DNA of 53,434 nt from the NCBI GenBank assembly GCA_016191165.1, contig JACPPF010000019.1, positions 1 to 53,434 of the forward strand, in the 5' to 3' direction. A model generated the notes under the pieces. The model was given only the letters and a program-made list of their open reading frames with translations. It ran no database searches and was not told the origin of the DNA. Shown here in pieces: positions 1 through 7,803 of the stretch. The translations under genes were made by a program, and so were the position numbers. Within the stretch, counting starts at the first letter, position 1; each line of letters opens with the position of its first letter. This stretch comes from Planctomycetota bacterium. GTDB lineage: Bacteria > Planctomycetota > Planctomycetia > Gemmatales > Gemmataceae.

Positions 1-120
1 GAACGTATTCTGACGGTCGTGCAAACGTGTCGCTTGCATGGCAAGAATGCCCTTGAATACCTACACACCGCTGTCCACAATCATCGCAACGGCCTACGCT
101 GTCCGAGTTTGTTATCCTGA
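1..120 (+). CDS. IS66-family transposase, C-terminal end (partial)
   Basis: The frame is open from base 1 and stops with TGA at 118-120, giving the last 39 residues of a protein that begins outside the window. The peptide contains ERILTVVQTCRLHGKNALEY and ends CPSLLS. This is the usual C-terminal pattern of IS66 transposases, in which an ERILTV-type helix with a conserved Cys-Arg is followed by a short tail ending in PSLLP or similar. The protein would be the DDE transposase of an insertion sequence. Whether the copy is intact cannot be told from this window. It marks the left part of the window as mobile DNA and lies near the recombinase gene at 256-1875. Confidence 0.7.
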   Translation, partial: ERILTVVQTCRLHGKNALEYLHTAVHNHRNGLRCPSLLS

Positions 121-134
121 CGGTGAACGGTTAC
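1..134 (+). mobile_element. Right end of an IS66-like insertion sequence
   Basis: The transposase tail stops at 120 and is followed at once by CGGTGAACGGTTAC (121-134). IS66-type elements commonly end with a terminal inverted repeat a few bases after tnpC, and the word GTAACCGTTCACC reading inwards fits such an end. The opposite terminus is outside the window, so the boundary and any target duplication cannot be confirmed. Confidence 0.45.
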
Positions 135-232
135 GCCTTTTGTTTGCAATACCAGAATGTCAACGAGCGGGACTAATCACCCAAATCTCCTTGTTGGTGC
201 TTCCTTTTCCCTGAAAATTGCCGGTGTGGACT

Positions 233-252
233 GATCGCACCCGATCGCACCC
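233..252. repeat. Tandem 10-bp repeat GATCGCACCC x2
   Basis: Two perfect adjacent copies of GATCGCACCC (233-242 and 243-252) lie just beyond the stop codon of the tyrosine recombinase gene. Function unknown; they may be part of the element end. Confidence 0.6.
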
Positions 253-255
253 GTC

Positions 256-1875
256 TCATGTGCCCGTTGGCTGGTGGATTTGGACCTTTGGGACATCAGC
301 AAACATCGGCTCCAAGCGGTCACGAACCTTTCTTAGTGCATCGAACACCTTGCCGAACGGCCTGTTCGTATAGATGTCCGCAAGGCTGTCGCTGCGAACA
401 GGTTGCCCATGACATTCATATACGGCAGCGATCTCTCCATCCGAAGCTGCCCGCACCATATCACTTCCCGTTTTGCGGAGTTGAGAGAATGGCAGGCGAC
501 GAAAAGCCTCATGGTTGGGTTCAGCTTGGATCGTGTCGAGCAGGCTTTCCCAATAATTGCGAACCATCGAAGGTTTGTTTCCTGCACTGGTTTTGTCGGC
601 GTACCCACGTCCCTTGCTGGATACCAAGAGGTACGGCGTATTCGTCTTGACTTGGCTGCGACGATCCAAGGCCCAATGAATCGCCTGAACTGTCTCAGGC
701 CAAAGCAACCATTCACCGTAAACTCCGCTCTTGATCCGAACCCGCTTGATGAAACTGTCATTCGGATTAACGGGAATACCAAGCATCTTAGCGTAGGGAT
801 GGGCTTGATTCAGGAAGGTTTCGGATACTCGCAGGGTGCCGAGTTCTGCCTGCTTGAATCCGCAGTTGAGAGCAAGCAAGATCATCGCACGCATCAAAGG
901 AGAAGCGTAGCCGTAGAGGATGGCAAGTTCTTCTGGGCTATACGTTGGAACTTGTAGTGTCTGGTGCCGGTCGGCTTTGTCTGCCGTCGTCAACTTGATG
1001 GCCTTGTCGATGTCGATCCAGCAATCGGCTGGTCGTCGCCACTCATACTTGGGTTCCTTGTGAAGCCAGTTGAAGAAATCCGTTAGCTGCCAGATGTGAT
1101 TACCCGCCGTGTTCGGGCTGATGGGCCTGTTCGTGGTTTCGGCCTTCGGACGGAAACGCCAATAATCGAACATGCGTTGCATCTCGGTGAGGCCGATGTT
1201 CGATAGGCATTCATCCTTGTGGGCCTTTTTCAGACGCTCCGCTTGGTTCGCTTGGGTGCGTGCCCAGCCGCTATCACCTGGGCGTTCTTGACCACGCAGC
1301 ATTTCGATATAGTCGGCAAGGGCCTGATGCAACATCTGCCCCGTACCTGTGGCACGCCCGACCATGCTTGCAGCCCGCCGCATCAATTCGGCGTTACGTT
1401 GTGCCGTTGCCTGACCTTGAATGAATGCCTCGTGATCTTCGGCAACGAGTTGGGTGACGGTAAACTTGCTCCGCAGGTGGGCCAGATATACGACGTAATC
1501 GAGGTTCCGTTGCGATGCGTACCTGCGAGGGACGCTGAACGTAACAGCCCCTTTTGCAACGGCCATTCCCATTGCAAGCGTCAATGGCTCCCAGAGCGGG
1601 CGAGGCGGCTTGTCGGTTTGCTTGGCGTTGCCGTAGTCGAGCGTGAGAGCCGATCTGCTGGCCCATTCTTCCTCGACCTGTCGCCAGAGTTGTGCCAAGC
1701 GGAGGGCGGCAACCTCGGCAGCATTGAGATCGTAGCCGAGATAGAACCGATGCTGAACTGTCTTCACCGGTCGATCCACGACCCACAACCCGTTGTCAGG
1801 ATACTCGCTTGCTTTCCAACCTTTGTTGAGTTCGTACCCCTTCGCACCGAAACGTAAGTCCTTTTTCTTCGCCAT
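256..1875 (-). CDS. Tyrosine recombinase / phage-type integrase
   Basis: A 539-residue protein with the layout of a tyrosine site-specific recombinase: a long N-terminal DNA-binding part (about 1-300) and a C-terminal catalytic part (about 310-515). Box I is LNCGFKQAELGTLR (336-349), where the usual arginine position holds Lys341. The later elements are Lys382 in RIKSGVYGEW, SQLRKT (464-469, with Arg467 and Ser in place of the usual His), His489 and the nucleophile Tyr502 in DIYTNR. The gene is downstream of the selenocysteine tRNA in the same orientation, 170 bp from its 3' end. This is the typical place for an integrase of an element inserted at a tRNA gene. The promoter region carries repeated TCCGATT words (1904-1960), suggesting binding by the recombinase or an element regulator. 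The box I substitution leaves full activity uncertain, although planctomycete relatives often deviate here. Confidence 0.85.
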   Translation of the reverse strand: MAKKKDLRFGAKGYELNKGWKASEYPDNGLWVVDRPVKTVQHRFYLGYDLNAAEVAALRLAQLWRQVEEEWASRSALTLDYGNAKQTDKPPRPLWEPLTLAMGMAVAKGAVTFSVPRRYASQRNLDYVVYLAHLRSKFTVTQLVAEDHEAFIQGQATAQRNAELMRRAASMVGRATGTGQMLHQALADYIEMLRGQERPGDSGWARTQANQAERLKKAHKDECLSNIGLTEMQRMFDYWRFRPKAETTNRPISPNTAGNHIWQLTDFFNWLHKEPKYEWRRPADCWIDIDKAIKLTTADKADRHQTLQVPTYSPEELAILYGYASPLMRAMILLALNCGFKQAELGTLRVSETFLNQAHPYAKMLGIPVNPNDSFIKRVRIKSGVYGEWLLWPETVQAIHWALDRRSQVKTNTPYLLVSSKGRGYADKTSAGNKPSMVRNYWESLLDTIQAEPNHEAFRRLPFSQLRKTGSDMVRAASDGEIAAVYECHGQPVRSDSLADIYTNRPFGKVFDALRKVRDRLEPMFADVPKVQIHQPTGT

Positions 1876-1903
1876 TGCCGTACTCTCAAAGAGGCCAAAT
1901 AGG

Positions 1904-1964
1904 TCCGATTGCCTGTATCCGATTCTACAAAAAATCGGATACTTTCACAATACAATCGGATACA
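1904..1964. repeat. Iteron-like TCCGATT/AATCGGA repeats in the recombinase promoter
   Basis: The word TCCGATT occurs directly at 1904-1910 and 1918-1924, and inverted (AATCGGA) at 1933-1939 and 1954-1960. The outer pair TGTATCCGATT (1914-1924) and AATCGGATACA (1954-1964) is an 11-bp perfect inverted repeat. The copies bracket the candidate -35 and -10 boxes. Arm-type integrase sites or an operator are the most natural readings. Confidence 0.7.
1922..1950 (-). promoter_or_regulatory. Candidate promoter of the recombinase gene
   Basis: On the minus strand TTGTGA (1950-1945) and TAGAAT (1927-1922) are separated by 17 bases and lie 47 bases upstream of the recombinase start at 1875. One TATCCGATT repeat falls in the spacer and another overlaps the -10 side. 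Inferred from sequence only. Confidence 0.45.
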
Positions 1965-2000
1965 TTTTCGGCTACTTCTTGAGCTTACGGCTTGCAGTGT

Positions 2001-2022
2001 GTTACTAAAATCCTTTAGTTAC
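2001..2022. repeat. Near-palindrome between tRNA-Sec and the recombinase gene
   Basis: GTTACTAAA (2001-2009) and TTTAGTTAC (2014-2022) form an inverted repeat with one mismatch around ATCC. It lies 24 bases beyond the 3' end of tRNA-Sec. It could be a recombinase core-type site or a weak transcript end for the tRNA. Confidence 0.4.
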
Positions 2023-2045
2023 AATAACTTGCGTCAACTGAAAGC

Positions 2046-2139
2046 GGGAGTGTATGGGAATCGAACCCACTGAGAGCATTGTTCATACCCCCCACTGGTT
2101 TTGAAGACCAGGGCCAACACCAGTTGTGCAAACACTCCC
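2046..2139 (-). tRNA. selC: tRNA-Sec (anticodon UCA)
   Basis: Read on the minus strand, the RNA starts GGGAGTGT and ends ACACTCCC, an 8-bp acceptor stem. The T arm is GTGGG-TTCGATT-CCCAT, so acceptor plus T stem make 13 bp, the hallmark of selenocysteine tRNA. The anticodon arm is CTGGT-CTTCAAA-ACCAG, with UCA in the loop. A long variable arm (about 2070-2093) and an extended D stem around a TGGT loop complete the pattern. The length of 94 nt fits the family. This tRNA is charged with serine and converted to selenocysteine to read UGA in selenoprotein mRNAs, so the organism probably makes selenoproteins; no selA, selB or selD is in the window. CCA is not encoded. The 3' end faces the recombinase gene. 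Confidence 0.93.
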
Positions 2140-2520
2140 AGAGGCCTTATCACTTGCTATCAAAGGGTTTATGGAAAATGTTGAAACTCGTCAAGAAAAC
2201 TTTACCCCTTTCGTTTACGCCTTTGGTTTCGGGTGCATGGTGGCTCGGCAGGCGAAACTCCGACAAAAGACGGTTGGAGCGTCGATCGACTGGTTCACGA
2301 AGTCCGGTGGGGACACCTACTTCGGAAGCGTCGATGCCGTGCCTTAATCGGAGGCCAAAAAAACTCTTCAATGACCATGTGACGATTCTAGGCGGAAACG
2401 ATGTGGCCCGCCACTCGAAGGGCCTGACGGCGGGGGTATTTGGTGCCAGGTATGGTAAGTTTTGGCAATTCGGTAGGCAACGCGCGAAGTCGAACAGCTC
2501 GTTTTTTTTCTCAAAATCTC

Positions 2521-2550
2521 TTGACAGAACTGGCCCAATTTCTGTAAGAT
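2521..2550 (+). promoter_or_regulatory. Candidate sigma-70 promoter for the CsrA-receiver gene
   Basis: TTGACA (2521-2526), an 18-base spacer, then TAAGAT (2545-2550). The -35 box is perfect and the -10 box matches 4 of 6. Transcription from here would give a leader of about 185 bases before the ATG at 2743. Confidence 0.5.
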
Positions 2551-2563
2551 TTGCCTCTCTTCT

Positions 2564-2630
2564 GGGAAGGATTCCCTCCGAAAATGCGACATGGACGTCT
2601 CCACAGGAGATCTGCGCACGGAGGTGTGGA
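2564..2630 (+). promoter_or_regulatory. Candidate CsrA-binding hairpins in the leader
   Basis: GGGAA-GGA-TTCCC (2564-2576) is a 5-bp hairpin whose 3-base loop is exactly GGA. TCCACA (2600-2605) pairs with TGTGGA (2625-2630), and its loop starts with GGAG and ends with GGAGG; the left part reads ACAGGAG, close to the CsrA consensus. The Shine-Dalgarno at 2727-2734 also contains GGA twice. Exposed GGA in hairpin loops is the known CsrA/RsmA recognition feature, so autoregulation is plausible. Confidence 0.45.
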
Positions 2631-2742
2631 TTCTTTTTCCATTTCTCCGTCGCAACATTCGTTACATCGATTGGCAATTTCAAGGTTGAGGCCGCACCCA
2701 GTCCGCGCGCGGAACTGGTTCGGCTTGGAAAGGAGACCCGCC

Positions 2743-3474
2743 ATGCTTGTCTTGTCGCGCCGCCCAAAAGAAAAAGTCGTTTTTCCCACCCTTGGCGTCA
2801 CCGTGGAGGTGTGCAGCGTCAAGGGAAATGTCGTGCGTGTCGGCATCGAAGCCCCGCCTTCGGTCCCGGTCCTCCGCAAGGAGCTTACCGAACAGTCAAA
2901 CAAAATCGCGACTGCCGAGCACAAGTCGGAACGCCATCGGCTGCGAAATCGGTTGCACACGGCCACGTTGGCAGTCCACCTCGCGCAGAAGCAATTGAAA
3001 GCAGGTTTGGACGAGGAGGCCGACGAGACACTCACCGAGGCGATGCGCGAGTTCTCGGCTCTCGATCATGAACTGGCGGCGGCGAAAAGCAAGCCCAGCC
3101 GCGAAATTCGGGCGCTGCTCGTCGAAGACAACACCAACGAGAGCGCTCTTTTGGCTGAATTCCTGCGCTTGCACGGTGTCAAGGTCGAGACGGCCTGCGA
3201 CGGCCAGGATGCGCTGGACTACCTGCAATCGCACGATCGCCCCGATGTGATCCTGCTCGACATGCGCATGCCGCGCTGCGATGGGCCGACGACGGTCGCC
3301 GCGATTCGGCGGAACATCGCCTACGACGGTTTGAAAGTGTTCGCGGTCAGCGGGGCCGATCCGCACGAATGCAACGTGGACTCGGGTTCTCGGGGCGTGG
3401 ACCGCTGGTTCACCAAGCCGGTTAATCCCGCCAAACTCGTGCAGGAGATGAGCCTCACGCTCGGCTTGAACTGA
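2743..3474 (+). CDS. CsrA-like RNA-binding domain fused to a response-regulator receiver
   Basis: The ATG at 2743 is chosen because AAGGAG lies 8 bases upstream and the protein then begins MLVLSRRPKEK, the canonical CsrA start. Residues 1-48 form a complete CsrA domain including GIEAP and VPVLRKEL (Arg45 at the RNA-contact position). Residues 50-115 are charged and probably helical. Residues 122-243 are a receiver domain with the acidic pair Glu128/Asp129, phosphoacceptor Asp173 in ILLDMRMP, Ser203 and Lys225 in FTKP. CsrA binds GGA in mRNA leaders and controls translation; the receiver could couple that activity to phosphorylation by a histidine kinase. A hybrid histidine kinase gene lies next door at 3634-7713, convergent. 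CsrA is normally a stand-alone protein of about 60-70 residues. Domain calls are firm; the coupling is inference. Confidence 0.9.
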   Translation: MLVLSRRPKEKVVFPTLGVTVEVCSVKGNVVRVGIEAPPSVPVLRKELTEQSNKIATAEHKSERHRLRNRLHTATLAVHLAQKQLKAGLDEEADETLTEAMREFSALDHELAAAKSKPSREIRALLVEDNTNESALLAEFLRLHGVKVETACDGQDALDYLQSHDRPDVILLDMRMPRCDGPTTVAAIRRNIAYDGLKVFAVSGADPHECNVDSGSRGVDRWFTKPVNPAKLVQEMSLTLGLN

Positions 3475-3633
3475 CGCAGAGGAATTGCCACGTGGCCGTA
3501 AGAGGCGAACCGATGTTGCATCGGTAGTCCAAGGATCGGACCGGAAGCGCAGGGAACTTTCGCGCCAGTGGCGTCGGGTGGGAATTCGCAGCCAGGTCTC
3601 GATTCCCACCCTCCTTTTGTGACGCGGTAAGGA

Positions 3634-6600
3634 TCACTGCTTTTCCGCAGCCCCTTGCAGCACGCGGGTCAGTTCGTGGGGCTTCAGCGGCTTGACCAGG
3701 TGTTGATCAAAGCCGGCTTCCTTGACGGCGCGCCGATCGTCAGGCCGGCCGTATCCGGTCAAAGCGATCAGGAAGACGTCATCTTTCGACATGGACGCCC
3801 GCACCTGTCTTGCAACCTGATAGCCATCCATTCCCGGCAGCCCGATGTCAATGATGGCAAACTGCGGACGCAGCCTGAGAATCGCGTCCAGACCCGTCGC
3901 GCCGTCCGCGGCCGTGTCGACGGTGTAGCCGTCGAGCTTGAGCATGGCTTCGAGCATTCGTCGGCTGTCGGCATTGTCCTCAATGATGAGAACGCGAGCG
4001 GGATTTTTCGGGAATTCAGAGTGCGGCGCCGGCGGGACAGGTGATTCCGTGGAGCGCGGCAGGCGCACGACGAATTCGCTGCCTTTGCCGACTCCATCGC
4101 TGAATGCCTTGACCGAGCCATGGTGCATTTCGGCGATCGTGCGGACCAGGGTGAGCCCGACGCCGATGCCGCCGTCGGAGCGATCGAGAGTTTCGTTGGC
4201 CTGCACGAAGACGTCGAAGATTTTTTCGAGCATGTCGGGGCGGATGCCGACACCGGTGTCTTTGACACGAACGATGAGCTGAGTGTCGTCGGGTTCCAGG
4301 GAGAATTGAACCACGCCGCCAGCGGGCGTGTACTTGGCGGCGTTCATGAGCAAGTTGACCATCATTTGTTGCAAGCGAGCAGCGTCGCCGAGCACTGCCG
4401 CCGCCTCGCTCCCGACGTCGCAATGCAGGACCACGCCGGCGGAATCGAACGTCGTTTTGACGGAGGCGATAGCTTCGTTGGCGATGGCGCGAAGATCGAC
4501 CACGGATTTGTGGAGCCGGATGCGATTCTGGGCAATTCGCGTGACATCCAACAGATCGTCCAGAAGTCGCGACATCTGACCGACTTGCCGTTGGATCACG
4601 TCGCGCGCCTCGCGATGGAGGTGCAGGCCCGCCCCGTCCTGTTCCAGGACTTGCGTGGCATTCAGAATGGCGCTGAGCGGGTTACGCAGCTCATGGGAGA
4701 GCATGGCCAGGAACTGGTCGCGGCGTGCGAGCGCGTCCCTGGCCTCGTTTTCTGCGCGCTTGCGGTCCGTGATGTCCGTGGAAATCCCCGCCACGGCATA
4801 GATCCGGTTCTGCTCATCGCGCAGCGGAAAGCGCGTGGTAAGGAAGGTGCGCGGTCCGTCCGCCAGATGAAACGTCTCCTCGGCCTCCACGACCCCTTGC
4901 ACCTCACGCACGCGCGCATCGAGTTCTTGGCGGCTCTTGGCCAGCGGAAACGGGAATATCTCGAAGTCCGATTTGCCAACAATCGCCTGGTCTCGACCGT
5001 CCAACAAAAAAGAGAAGCTGCGATTGACCAGGGAATAGCGATCGTCGAGGTCTTTCACGAAAATGATCGAGGTCGAGTTGTCGAGGACCGCGTCGAGGCG
5101 TCGTTGGCTGGCGCCAAGTTCCTGTCTTGCCTCCTTGACAGCGGTGATGTCGATGAACGTCAACACCGTTCCGCCCACTTGCCCGTGTTGCGAGTGGTAC
5201 GGCAGCACGCGCACCAGGAAGGACCGCTTCTGCGGCGCCTCGACCTCCTGCTCCACCGTTTTGCCTTCCGTATGCATGCGCTCGATCAACGACACCAGCA
5301 CGGCGTTGTCCATCTGCAAATTGTTCGAGATGTGCCTGAGAGGCCGACCGACATCGTGAGGTAGGAGATTAAACAGCCGGCCAATCGCCGGCGTGAACTT
5401 GCGGATGTTCATTTCCAGGTCAAGGAAGATCGTGCCGATGTCCGTGCTGGCGAGAAGGTTGTCCATGTCGCTGGTAAGCTGGATCAACTCCTCGATCTTC
5501 CGCTGATGCTCCGCGTTGACAGTGTAGAGTTCCTCGTTGACGGAATGCAGTTCTTCGTTCGTCGATTGCAATTCCTCGTTCGACGCCACCAACTCTTCGT
5601 TAGTCGATTGCAACTCCTCGTTGCTGGTTTCCAGCTCCTCGATCGTCGACTGAAGGTGTTCTTTCGTGTACATCAATTCGCGCTCAAGGCTGCTGATGCG
5701 TTCCGCCGACTCGCCCTGGGCGTCGAAGGTCTGAATTGGCTCCACGGCTGCCGGCGCTTCTTCCGGCTCCAGACACACCTGGTAGAAATTGCTTTGGGTT
5801 CGCTTATTCGCCAGCGGCACGGCGGTTACCTTCATCAGCCGATCCTGACCATTGAGCGAGAAACGAACACCCGAATAAACGACCGGCTTGTTCGCCTTGG
5901 CGGCCTGATGAAGCGCGGAGCTGACAGCGATGCGGAGCGTATGGTCCAGCATTTTCAGGACGTCTGTGGTCGCCTTGCCCTCCGGAATTTGCAGGTAAGT
6001 GCGTGCGTTCCCAAAGGAATGGACCAGTTCGTGATGTTCGTTCAGGAGCAAACTGGGGGGCACGTAACGCGTTAGAAGGCCCTCGTAGATTTCGGGCAAC
6101 TGCGGATCGCCCTTGCCTTGATTGACGAGCGGATTTCGCAACAGCATCGCGGTTTCCGAGAGCGGCATCGTCGCCAGACCCGTGGCCGGATGCAAGCGAA
6201 TGTCGCGCCGTTTACGGAAGACCTTCCAGTGACGATCGATGACGTCGAATTCCTCCTCCAGATCGGAAAGGCTTTCGCTGGGGCCGAGGAAAAGCACGCC
6301 GCCCGTGCGCAGGCCGAAATGAAACAGCGTCAAGACCTTTCGCTGCGTGGCAGGGTTCAGGTAAATCAGCACATTGCGACACGTCACCAGATCAAGTTTC
6401 GTGAATGGCGGGTCCTTGGTGAGATTGTGCGGCGCGAAGATCACCAACTTGCGAATGTCCTGGGTGACGACAAAATGGTTACGCTTGTGGACGAAATAAC
6501 GTTCGAGATACTCGCGCGGCATATCGGCGACGCTGGACTCGCGGTAAACGCCGGCGCTGGCCGCTTCCAGGGACGAGCGATGCACATCGGTGGCGAAGAT

Positions 6601-7713
6601 CTTGACATCGATGTTCTGTTTGTGCGTTTGCGCAAATTCGTGGAAAAGAATGGCCAGCGAATACGCTTCCTCTCCCGTCGCGCAGCCGGGAACCCAGATG
6701 CGCAGGCCGTCGTCCGGCGACGCCTGCTCGAATAGCTTGGGTATCACTTCTCTCTTGATGACATCGAAGGCGTCCTTGTCGCGGAAGAACTGCGTGACCT
6801 CGACCAGCAAATCGCGATAGAGATGATCGAGTTCGTCGCGATCGGCCTCCAGCGACGCGACATAGTCCGCGAGCGATTCGGTATTTTGCAGCGTCATACG
6901 GCGTTCCAGTCGCCGCCCCAACGTACTGGGTTTGTAGAGGGAGAAATCGACGCCAAAATGCCGCCGCAGGAGGGAAAAGACGGCGGAGAGTTCGTCGCCC
7001 GATTGAATGTCGAGGCGAACTTTGCGGATCTCGGAGCGGACGGGGTGCTGGGTGTATTGCAGGATCTTGGCAGGCATGGCCTGCGGCGGCAGGACGAGGT
7101 CGGCTAGCCCCGTGGCAATCGCCGCTTTTGGCATGCCGTCGAACCCCGAGGTTTCCGGTTCCTGGACGAGCACGAGTCCGCCGGCTTCATGAATTTCCTT
7201 GATGCCTCGCGATCCATCACTGCCAGTGCCGGACAGCACCACGCCGATGGCGCGGTCGCCCATATCATGGGCGAGCGACTGGAAGAAAATGTCGATCGGC
7301 AAATTGGGTCCGGGCTTCTGGTCCTGGTCCATGAGCATTAACTTTCCGAATGAAAGGACCATGTTTTTCTTGCGCGGAATCAAATAGATGGCGTTCGGCT
7401 GAATTGCCATGCCGTCTTCGACACGATGAATCGGTAGCTTCGTATGCCGAGCGAGGAGTTCGTCCATCAGGCTCTTGAAGTCGGGCGAGAGATGCTGGAC
7501 GACAACGAAGGTCACGCCCGAATCTTCCGGGACATGATCGAAGAAATGTTCGATCGCTTCGAGTCCGCCAGCCGACGCGCCAATGCCGACGACGAAATGC
7601 GGCACCGGCCGACGGTGGGTGGCTTCCGGTTGAACGTTCGCCACGGGATCGGGCGAGGGGTTTTTCGAAGGTGACGCGGCAAGGGATCCCTCTGCAGCCA
7701 CATGCGGGTCCAT
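3634..7713 (-). CDS. CheB-CheR-PAS-histidine kinase-receiver fusion protein
   Basis: A 1359-residue signalling protein. Residues 40-215 are a CheB-type methylesterase domain with the catalytic set Ser47 (GIGASAGG), His74 (VVQHLS) and Asp166 (GTGSDG). Residues 225-500 are a CheR methyltransferase with the SAM-binding [10 protein letters not shown] (344-353). Residues 665-745 are a coiled coil built of [11 protein letters not shown]-type repeats, as in other CheB/CheR fusions. Two PAS domains follow (about 745-860 and 870-985). The histidine kinase has phospho-His1007 in LSHELRNP, an N box near 1124 (LMNAAKYT) and DTGVGI. The C-terminal receiver (1240-1355) has Asp1289 and Lys1341. No transmembrane segment is seen, so it should be cytoplasmic. 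It may control a chemotaxis-like or developmental pathway. No chemoreceptor is nearby. Convergent with the CsrA-receiver gene, a possible phosphotransfer partner. Confidence 0.93.
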   Translation of the reverse strand: MDPHVAAEGSLAASPSKNPSPDPVANVQPEATHRRPVPHFVVGIGASAGGLEAIEHFFDHVPEDSGVTFVVVQHLSPDFKSLMDELLARHTKLPIHRVEDGMAIQPNAIYLIPRKKNMVLSFGKLMLMDQDQKPGPNLPIDIFFQSLAHDMGDRAIGVVLSGTGSDGSRGIKEIHEAGGLVLVQEPETSGFDGMPKAAIATGLADLVLPPQAMPAKILQYTQHPVRSEIRKVRLDIQSGDELSAVFSLLRRHFGVDFSLYKPSTLGRRLERRMTLQNTESLADYVASLEADRDELDHLYRDLLVEVTQFFRDKDAFDVIKREVIPKLFEQASPDDGLRIWVPGCATGEEAYSLAILFHEFAQTHKQNIDVKIFATDVHRSSLEAASAGVYRESSVADMPREYLERYFVHKRNHFVVTQDIRKLVIFAPHNLTKDPPFTKLDLVTCRNVLIYLNPATQRKVLTLFHFGLRTGGVLFLGPSESLSDLEEEFDVIDRHWKVFRKRRDIRLHPATGLATMPLSETAMLLRNPLVNQGKGDPQLPEIYEGLLTRYVPPSLLLNEHHELVHSFGNARTYLQIPEGKATTDVLKMLDHTLRIAVSSALHQAAKANKPVVYSGVRFSLNGQDRLMKVTAVPLANKRTQSNFYQVCLEPEEAPAAVEPIQTFDAQGESAERISSLERELMYTKEHLQSTIEELETSNEELQSTNEELVASNEELQSTNEELHSVNEELYTVNAEHQRKIEELIQLTSDMDNLLASTDIGTIFLDLEMNIRKFTPAIGRLFNLLPHDVGRPLRHISNNLQMDNAVLVSLIERMHTEGKTVEQEVEAPQKRSFLVRVLPYHSQHGQVGGTVLTFIDITAVKEARQELGASQRRLDAVLDNSTSIIFVKDLDDRYSLVNRSFSFLLDGRDQAIVGKSDFEIFPFPLAKSRQELDARVREVQGVVEAEETFHLADGPRTFLTTRFPLRDEQNRIYAVAGISTDITDRKRAENEARDALARRDQFLAMLSHELRNPLSAILNATQVLEQDGAGLHLHREARDVIQRQVGQMSRLLDDLLDVTRIAQNRIRLHKSVVDLRAIANEAIASVKTTFDSAGVVLHCDVGSEAAAVLGDAARLQQMMVNLLMNAAKYTPAGGVVQFSLEPDDTQLIVRVKDTGVGIRPDMLEKIFDVFVQANETLDRSDGGIGVGLTLVRTIAEMHHGSVKAFSDGVGKGSEFVVRLPRSTESPVPPAPHSEFPKNPARVLIIEDNADSRRMLEAMLKLDGYTVDTAADGATGLDAILRLRPQFAIIDIGLPGMDGYQVARQVRASMSKDDVFLIALTGYGRPDDRRAVKEAGFDQHLVKPLKPHELTRVLQGAAEKQ

Positions 7714-7803
7714 CGCTTCCTCCTTGAACAGAGGCCTTTTCAGAGACCAGCCCCCGTTCCGGAGAAAGTTTCCGGGAACGGGAGCGAACCGAGAGGCGCT
7801 ACT

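Larger units (their letters stand above)
2140..2742 (+). other. Intergenic region with the csrA-like leader
   Basis: No convincing gene is present. Open frames on both strands here have no recognisable motifs or ribosome-binding sites. The right half (2521-2742) holds a candidate promoter and an approximately 185-base leader with GGA-containing hairpins, described separately. Confidence 0.5.

Noticed and set aside
1904-1964. CRISPR-like array of TCCGATT words
   Set aside because: Units are only 7-11 bp, irregularly spaced and in both orientations; there are no spacers of constant length and no cas gene.
2046-2139. tRNA-Ser with a long variable arm
   Set aside because: The anticodon is UCA (reads UGA) and the acceptor stem has 8 bp with 13 bp total acceptor plus T stem, which fits tRNA-Sec.
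2150-2767. Open frame of about 205 codons on the minus strand upstream of the CsrA-receiver gene
   Set aside because: No family motif, no Shine-Dalgarno, and it runs antisense to a clear promoter, leader and the CsrA start.
4120-5364. Plus-strand open frame of 414 codons inside the CheB-CheR kinase gene
   Set aside because: Antisense shadow of a strongly conserved gene in GC-rich DNA; the encoded peptide has no recognisable domain.
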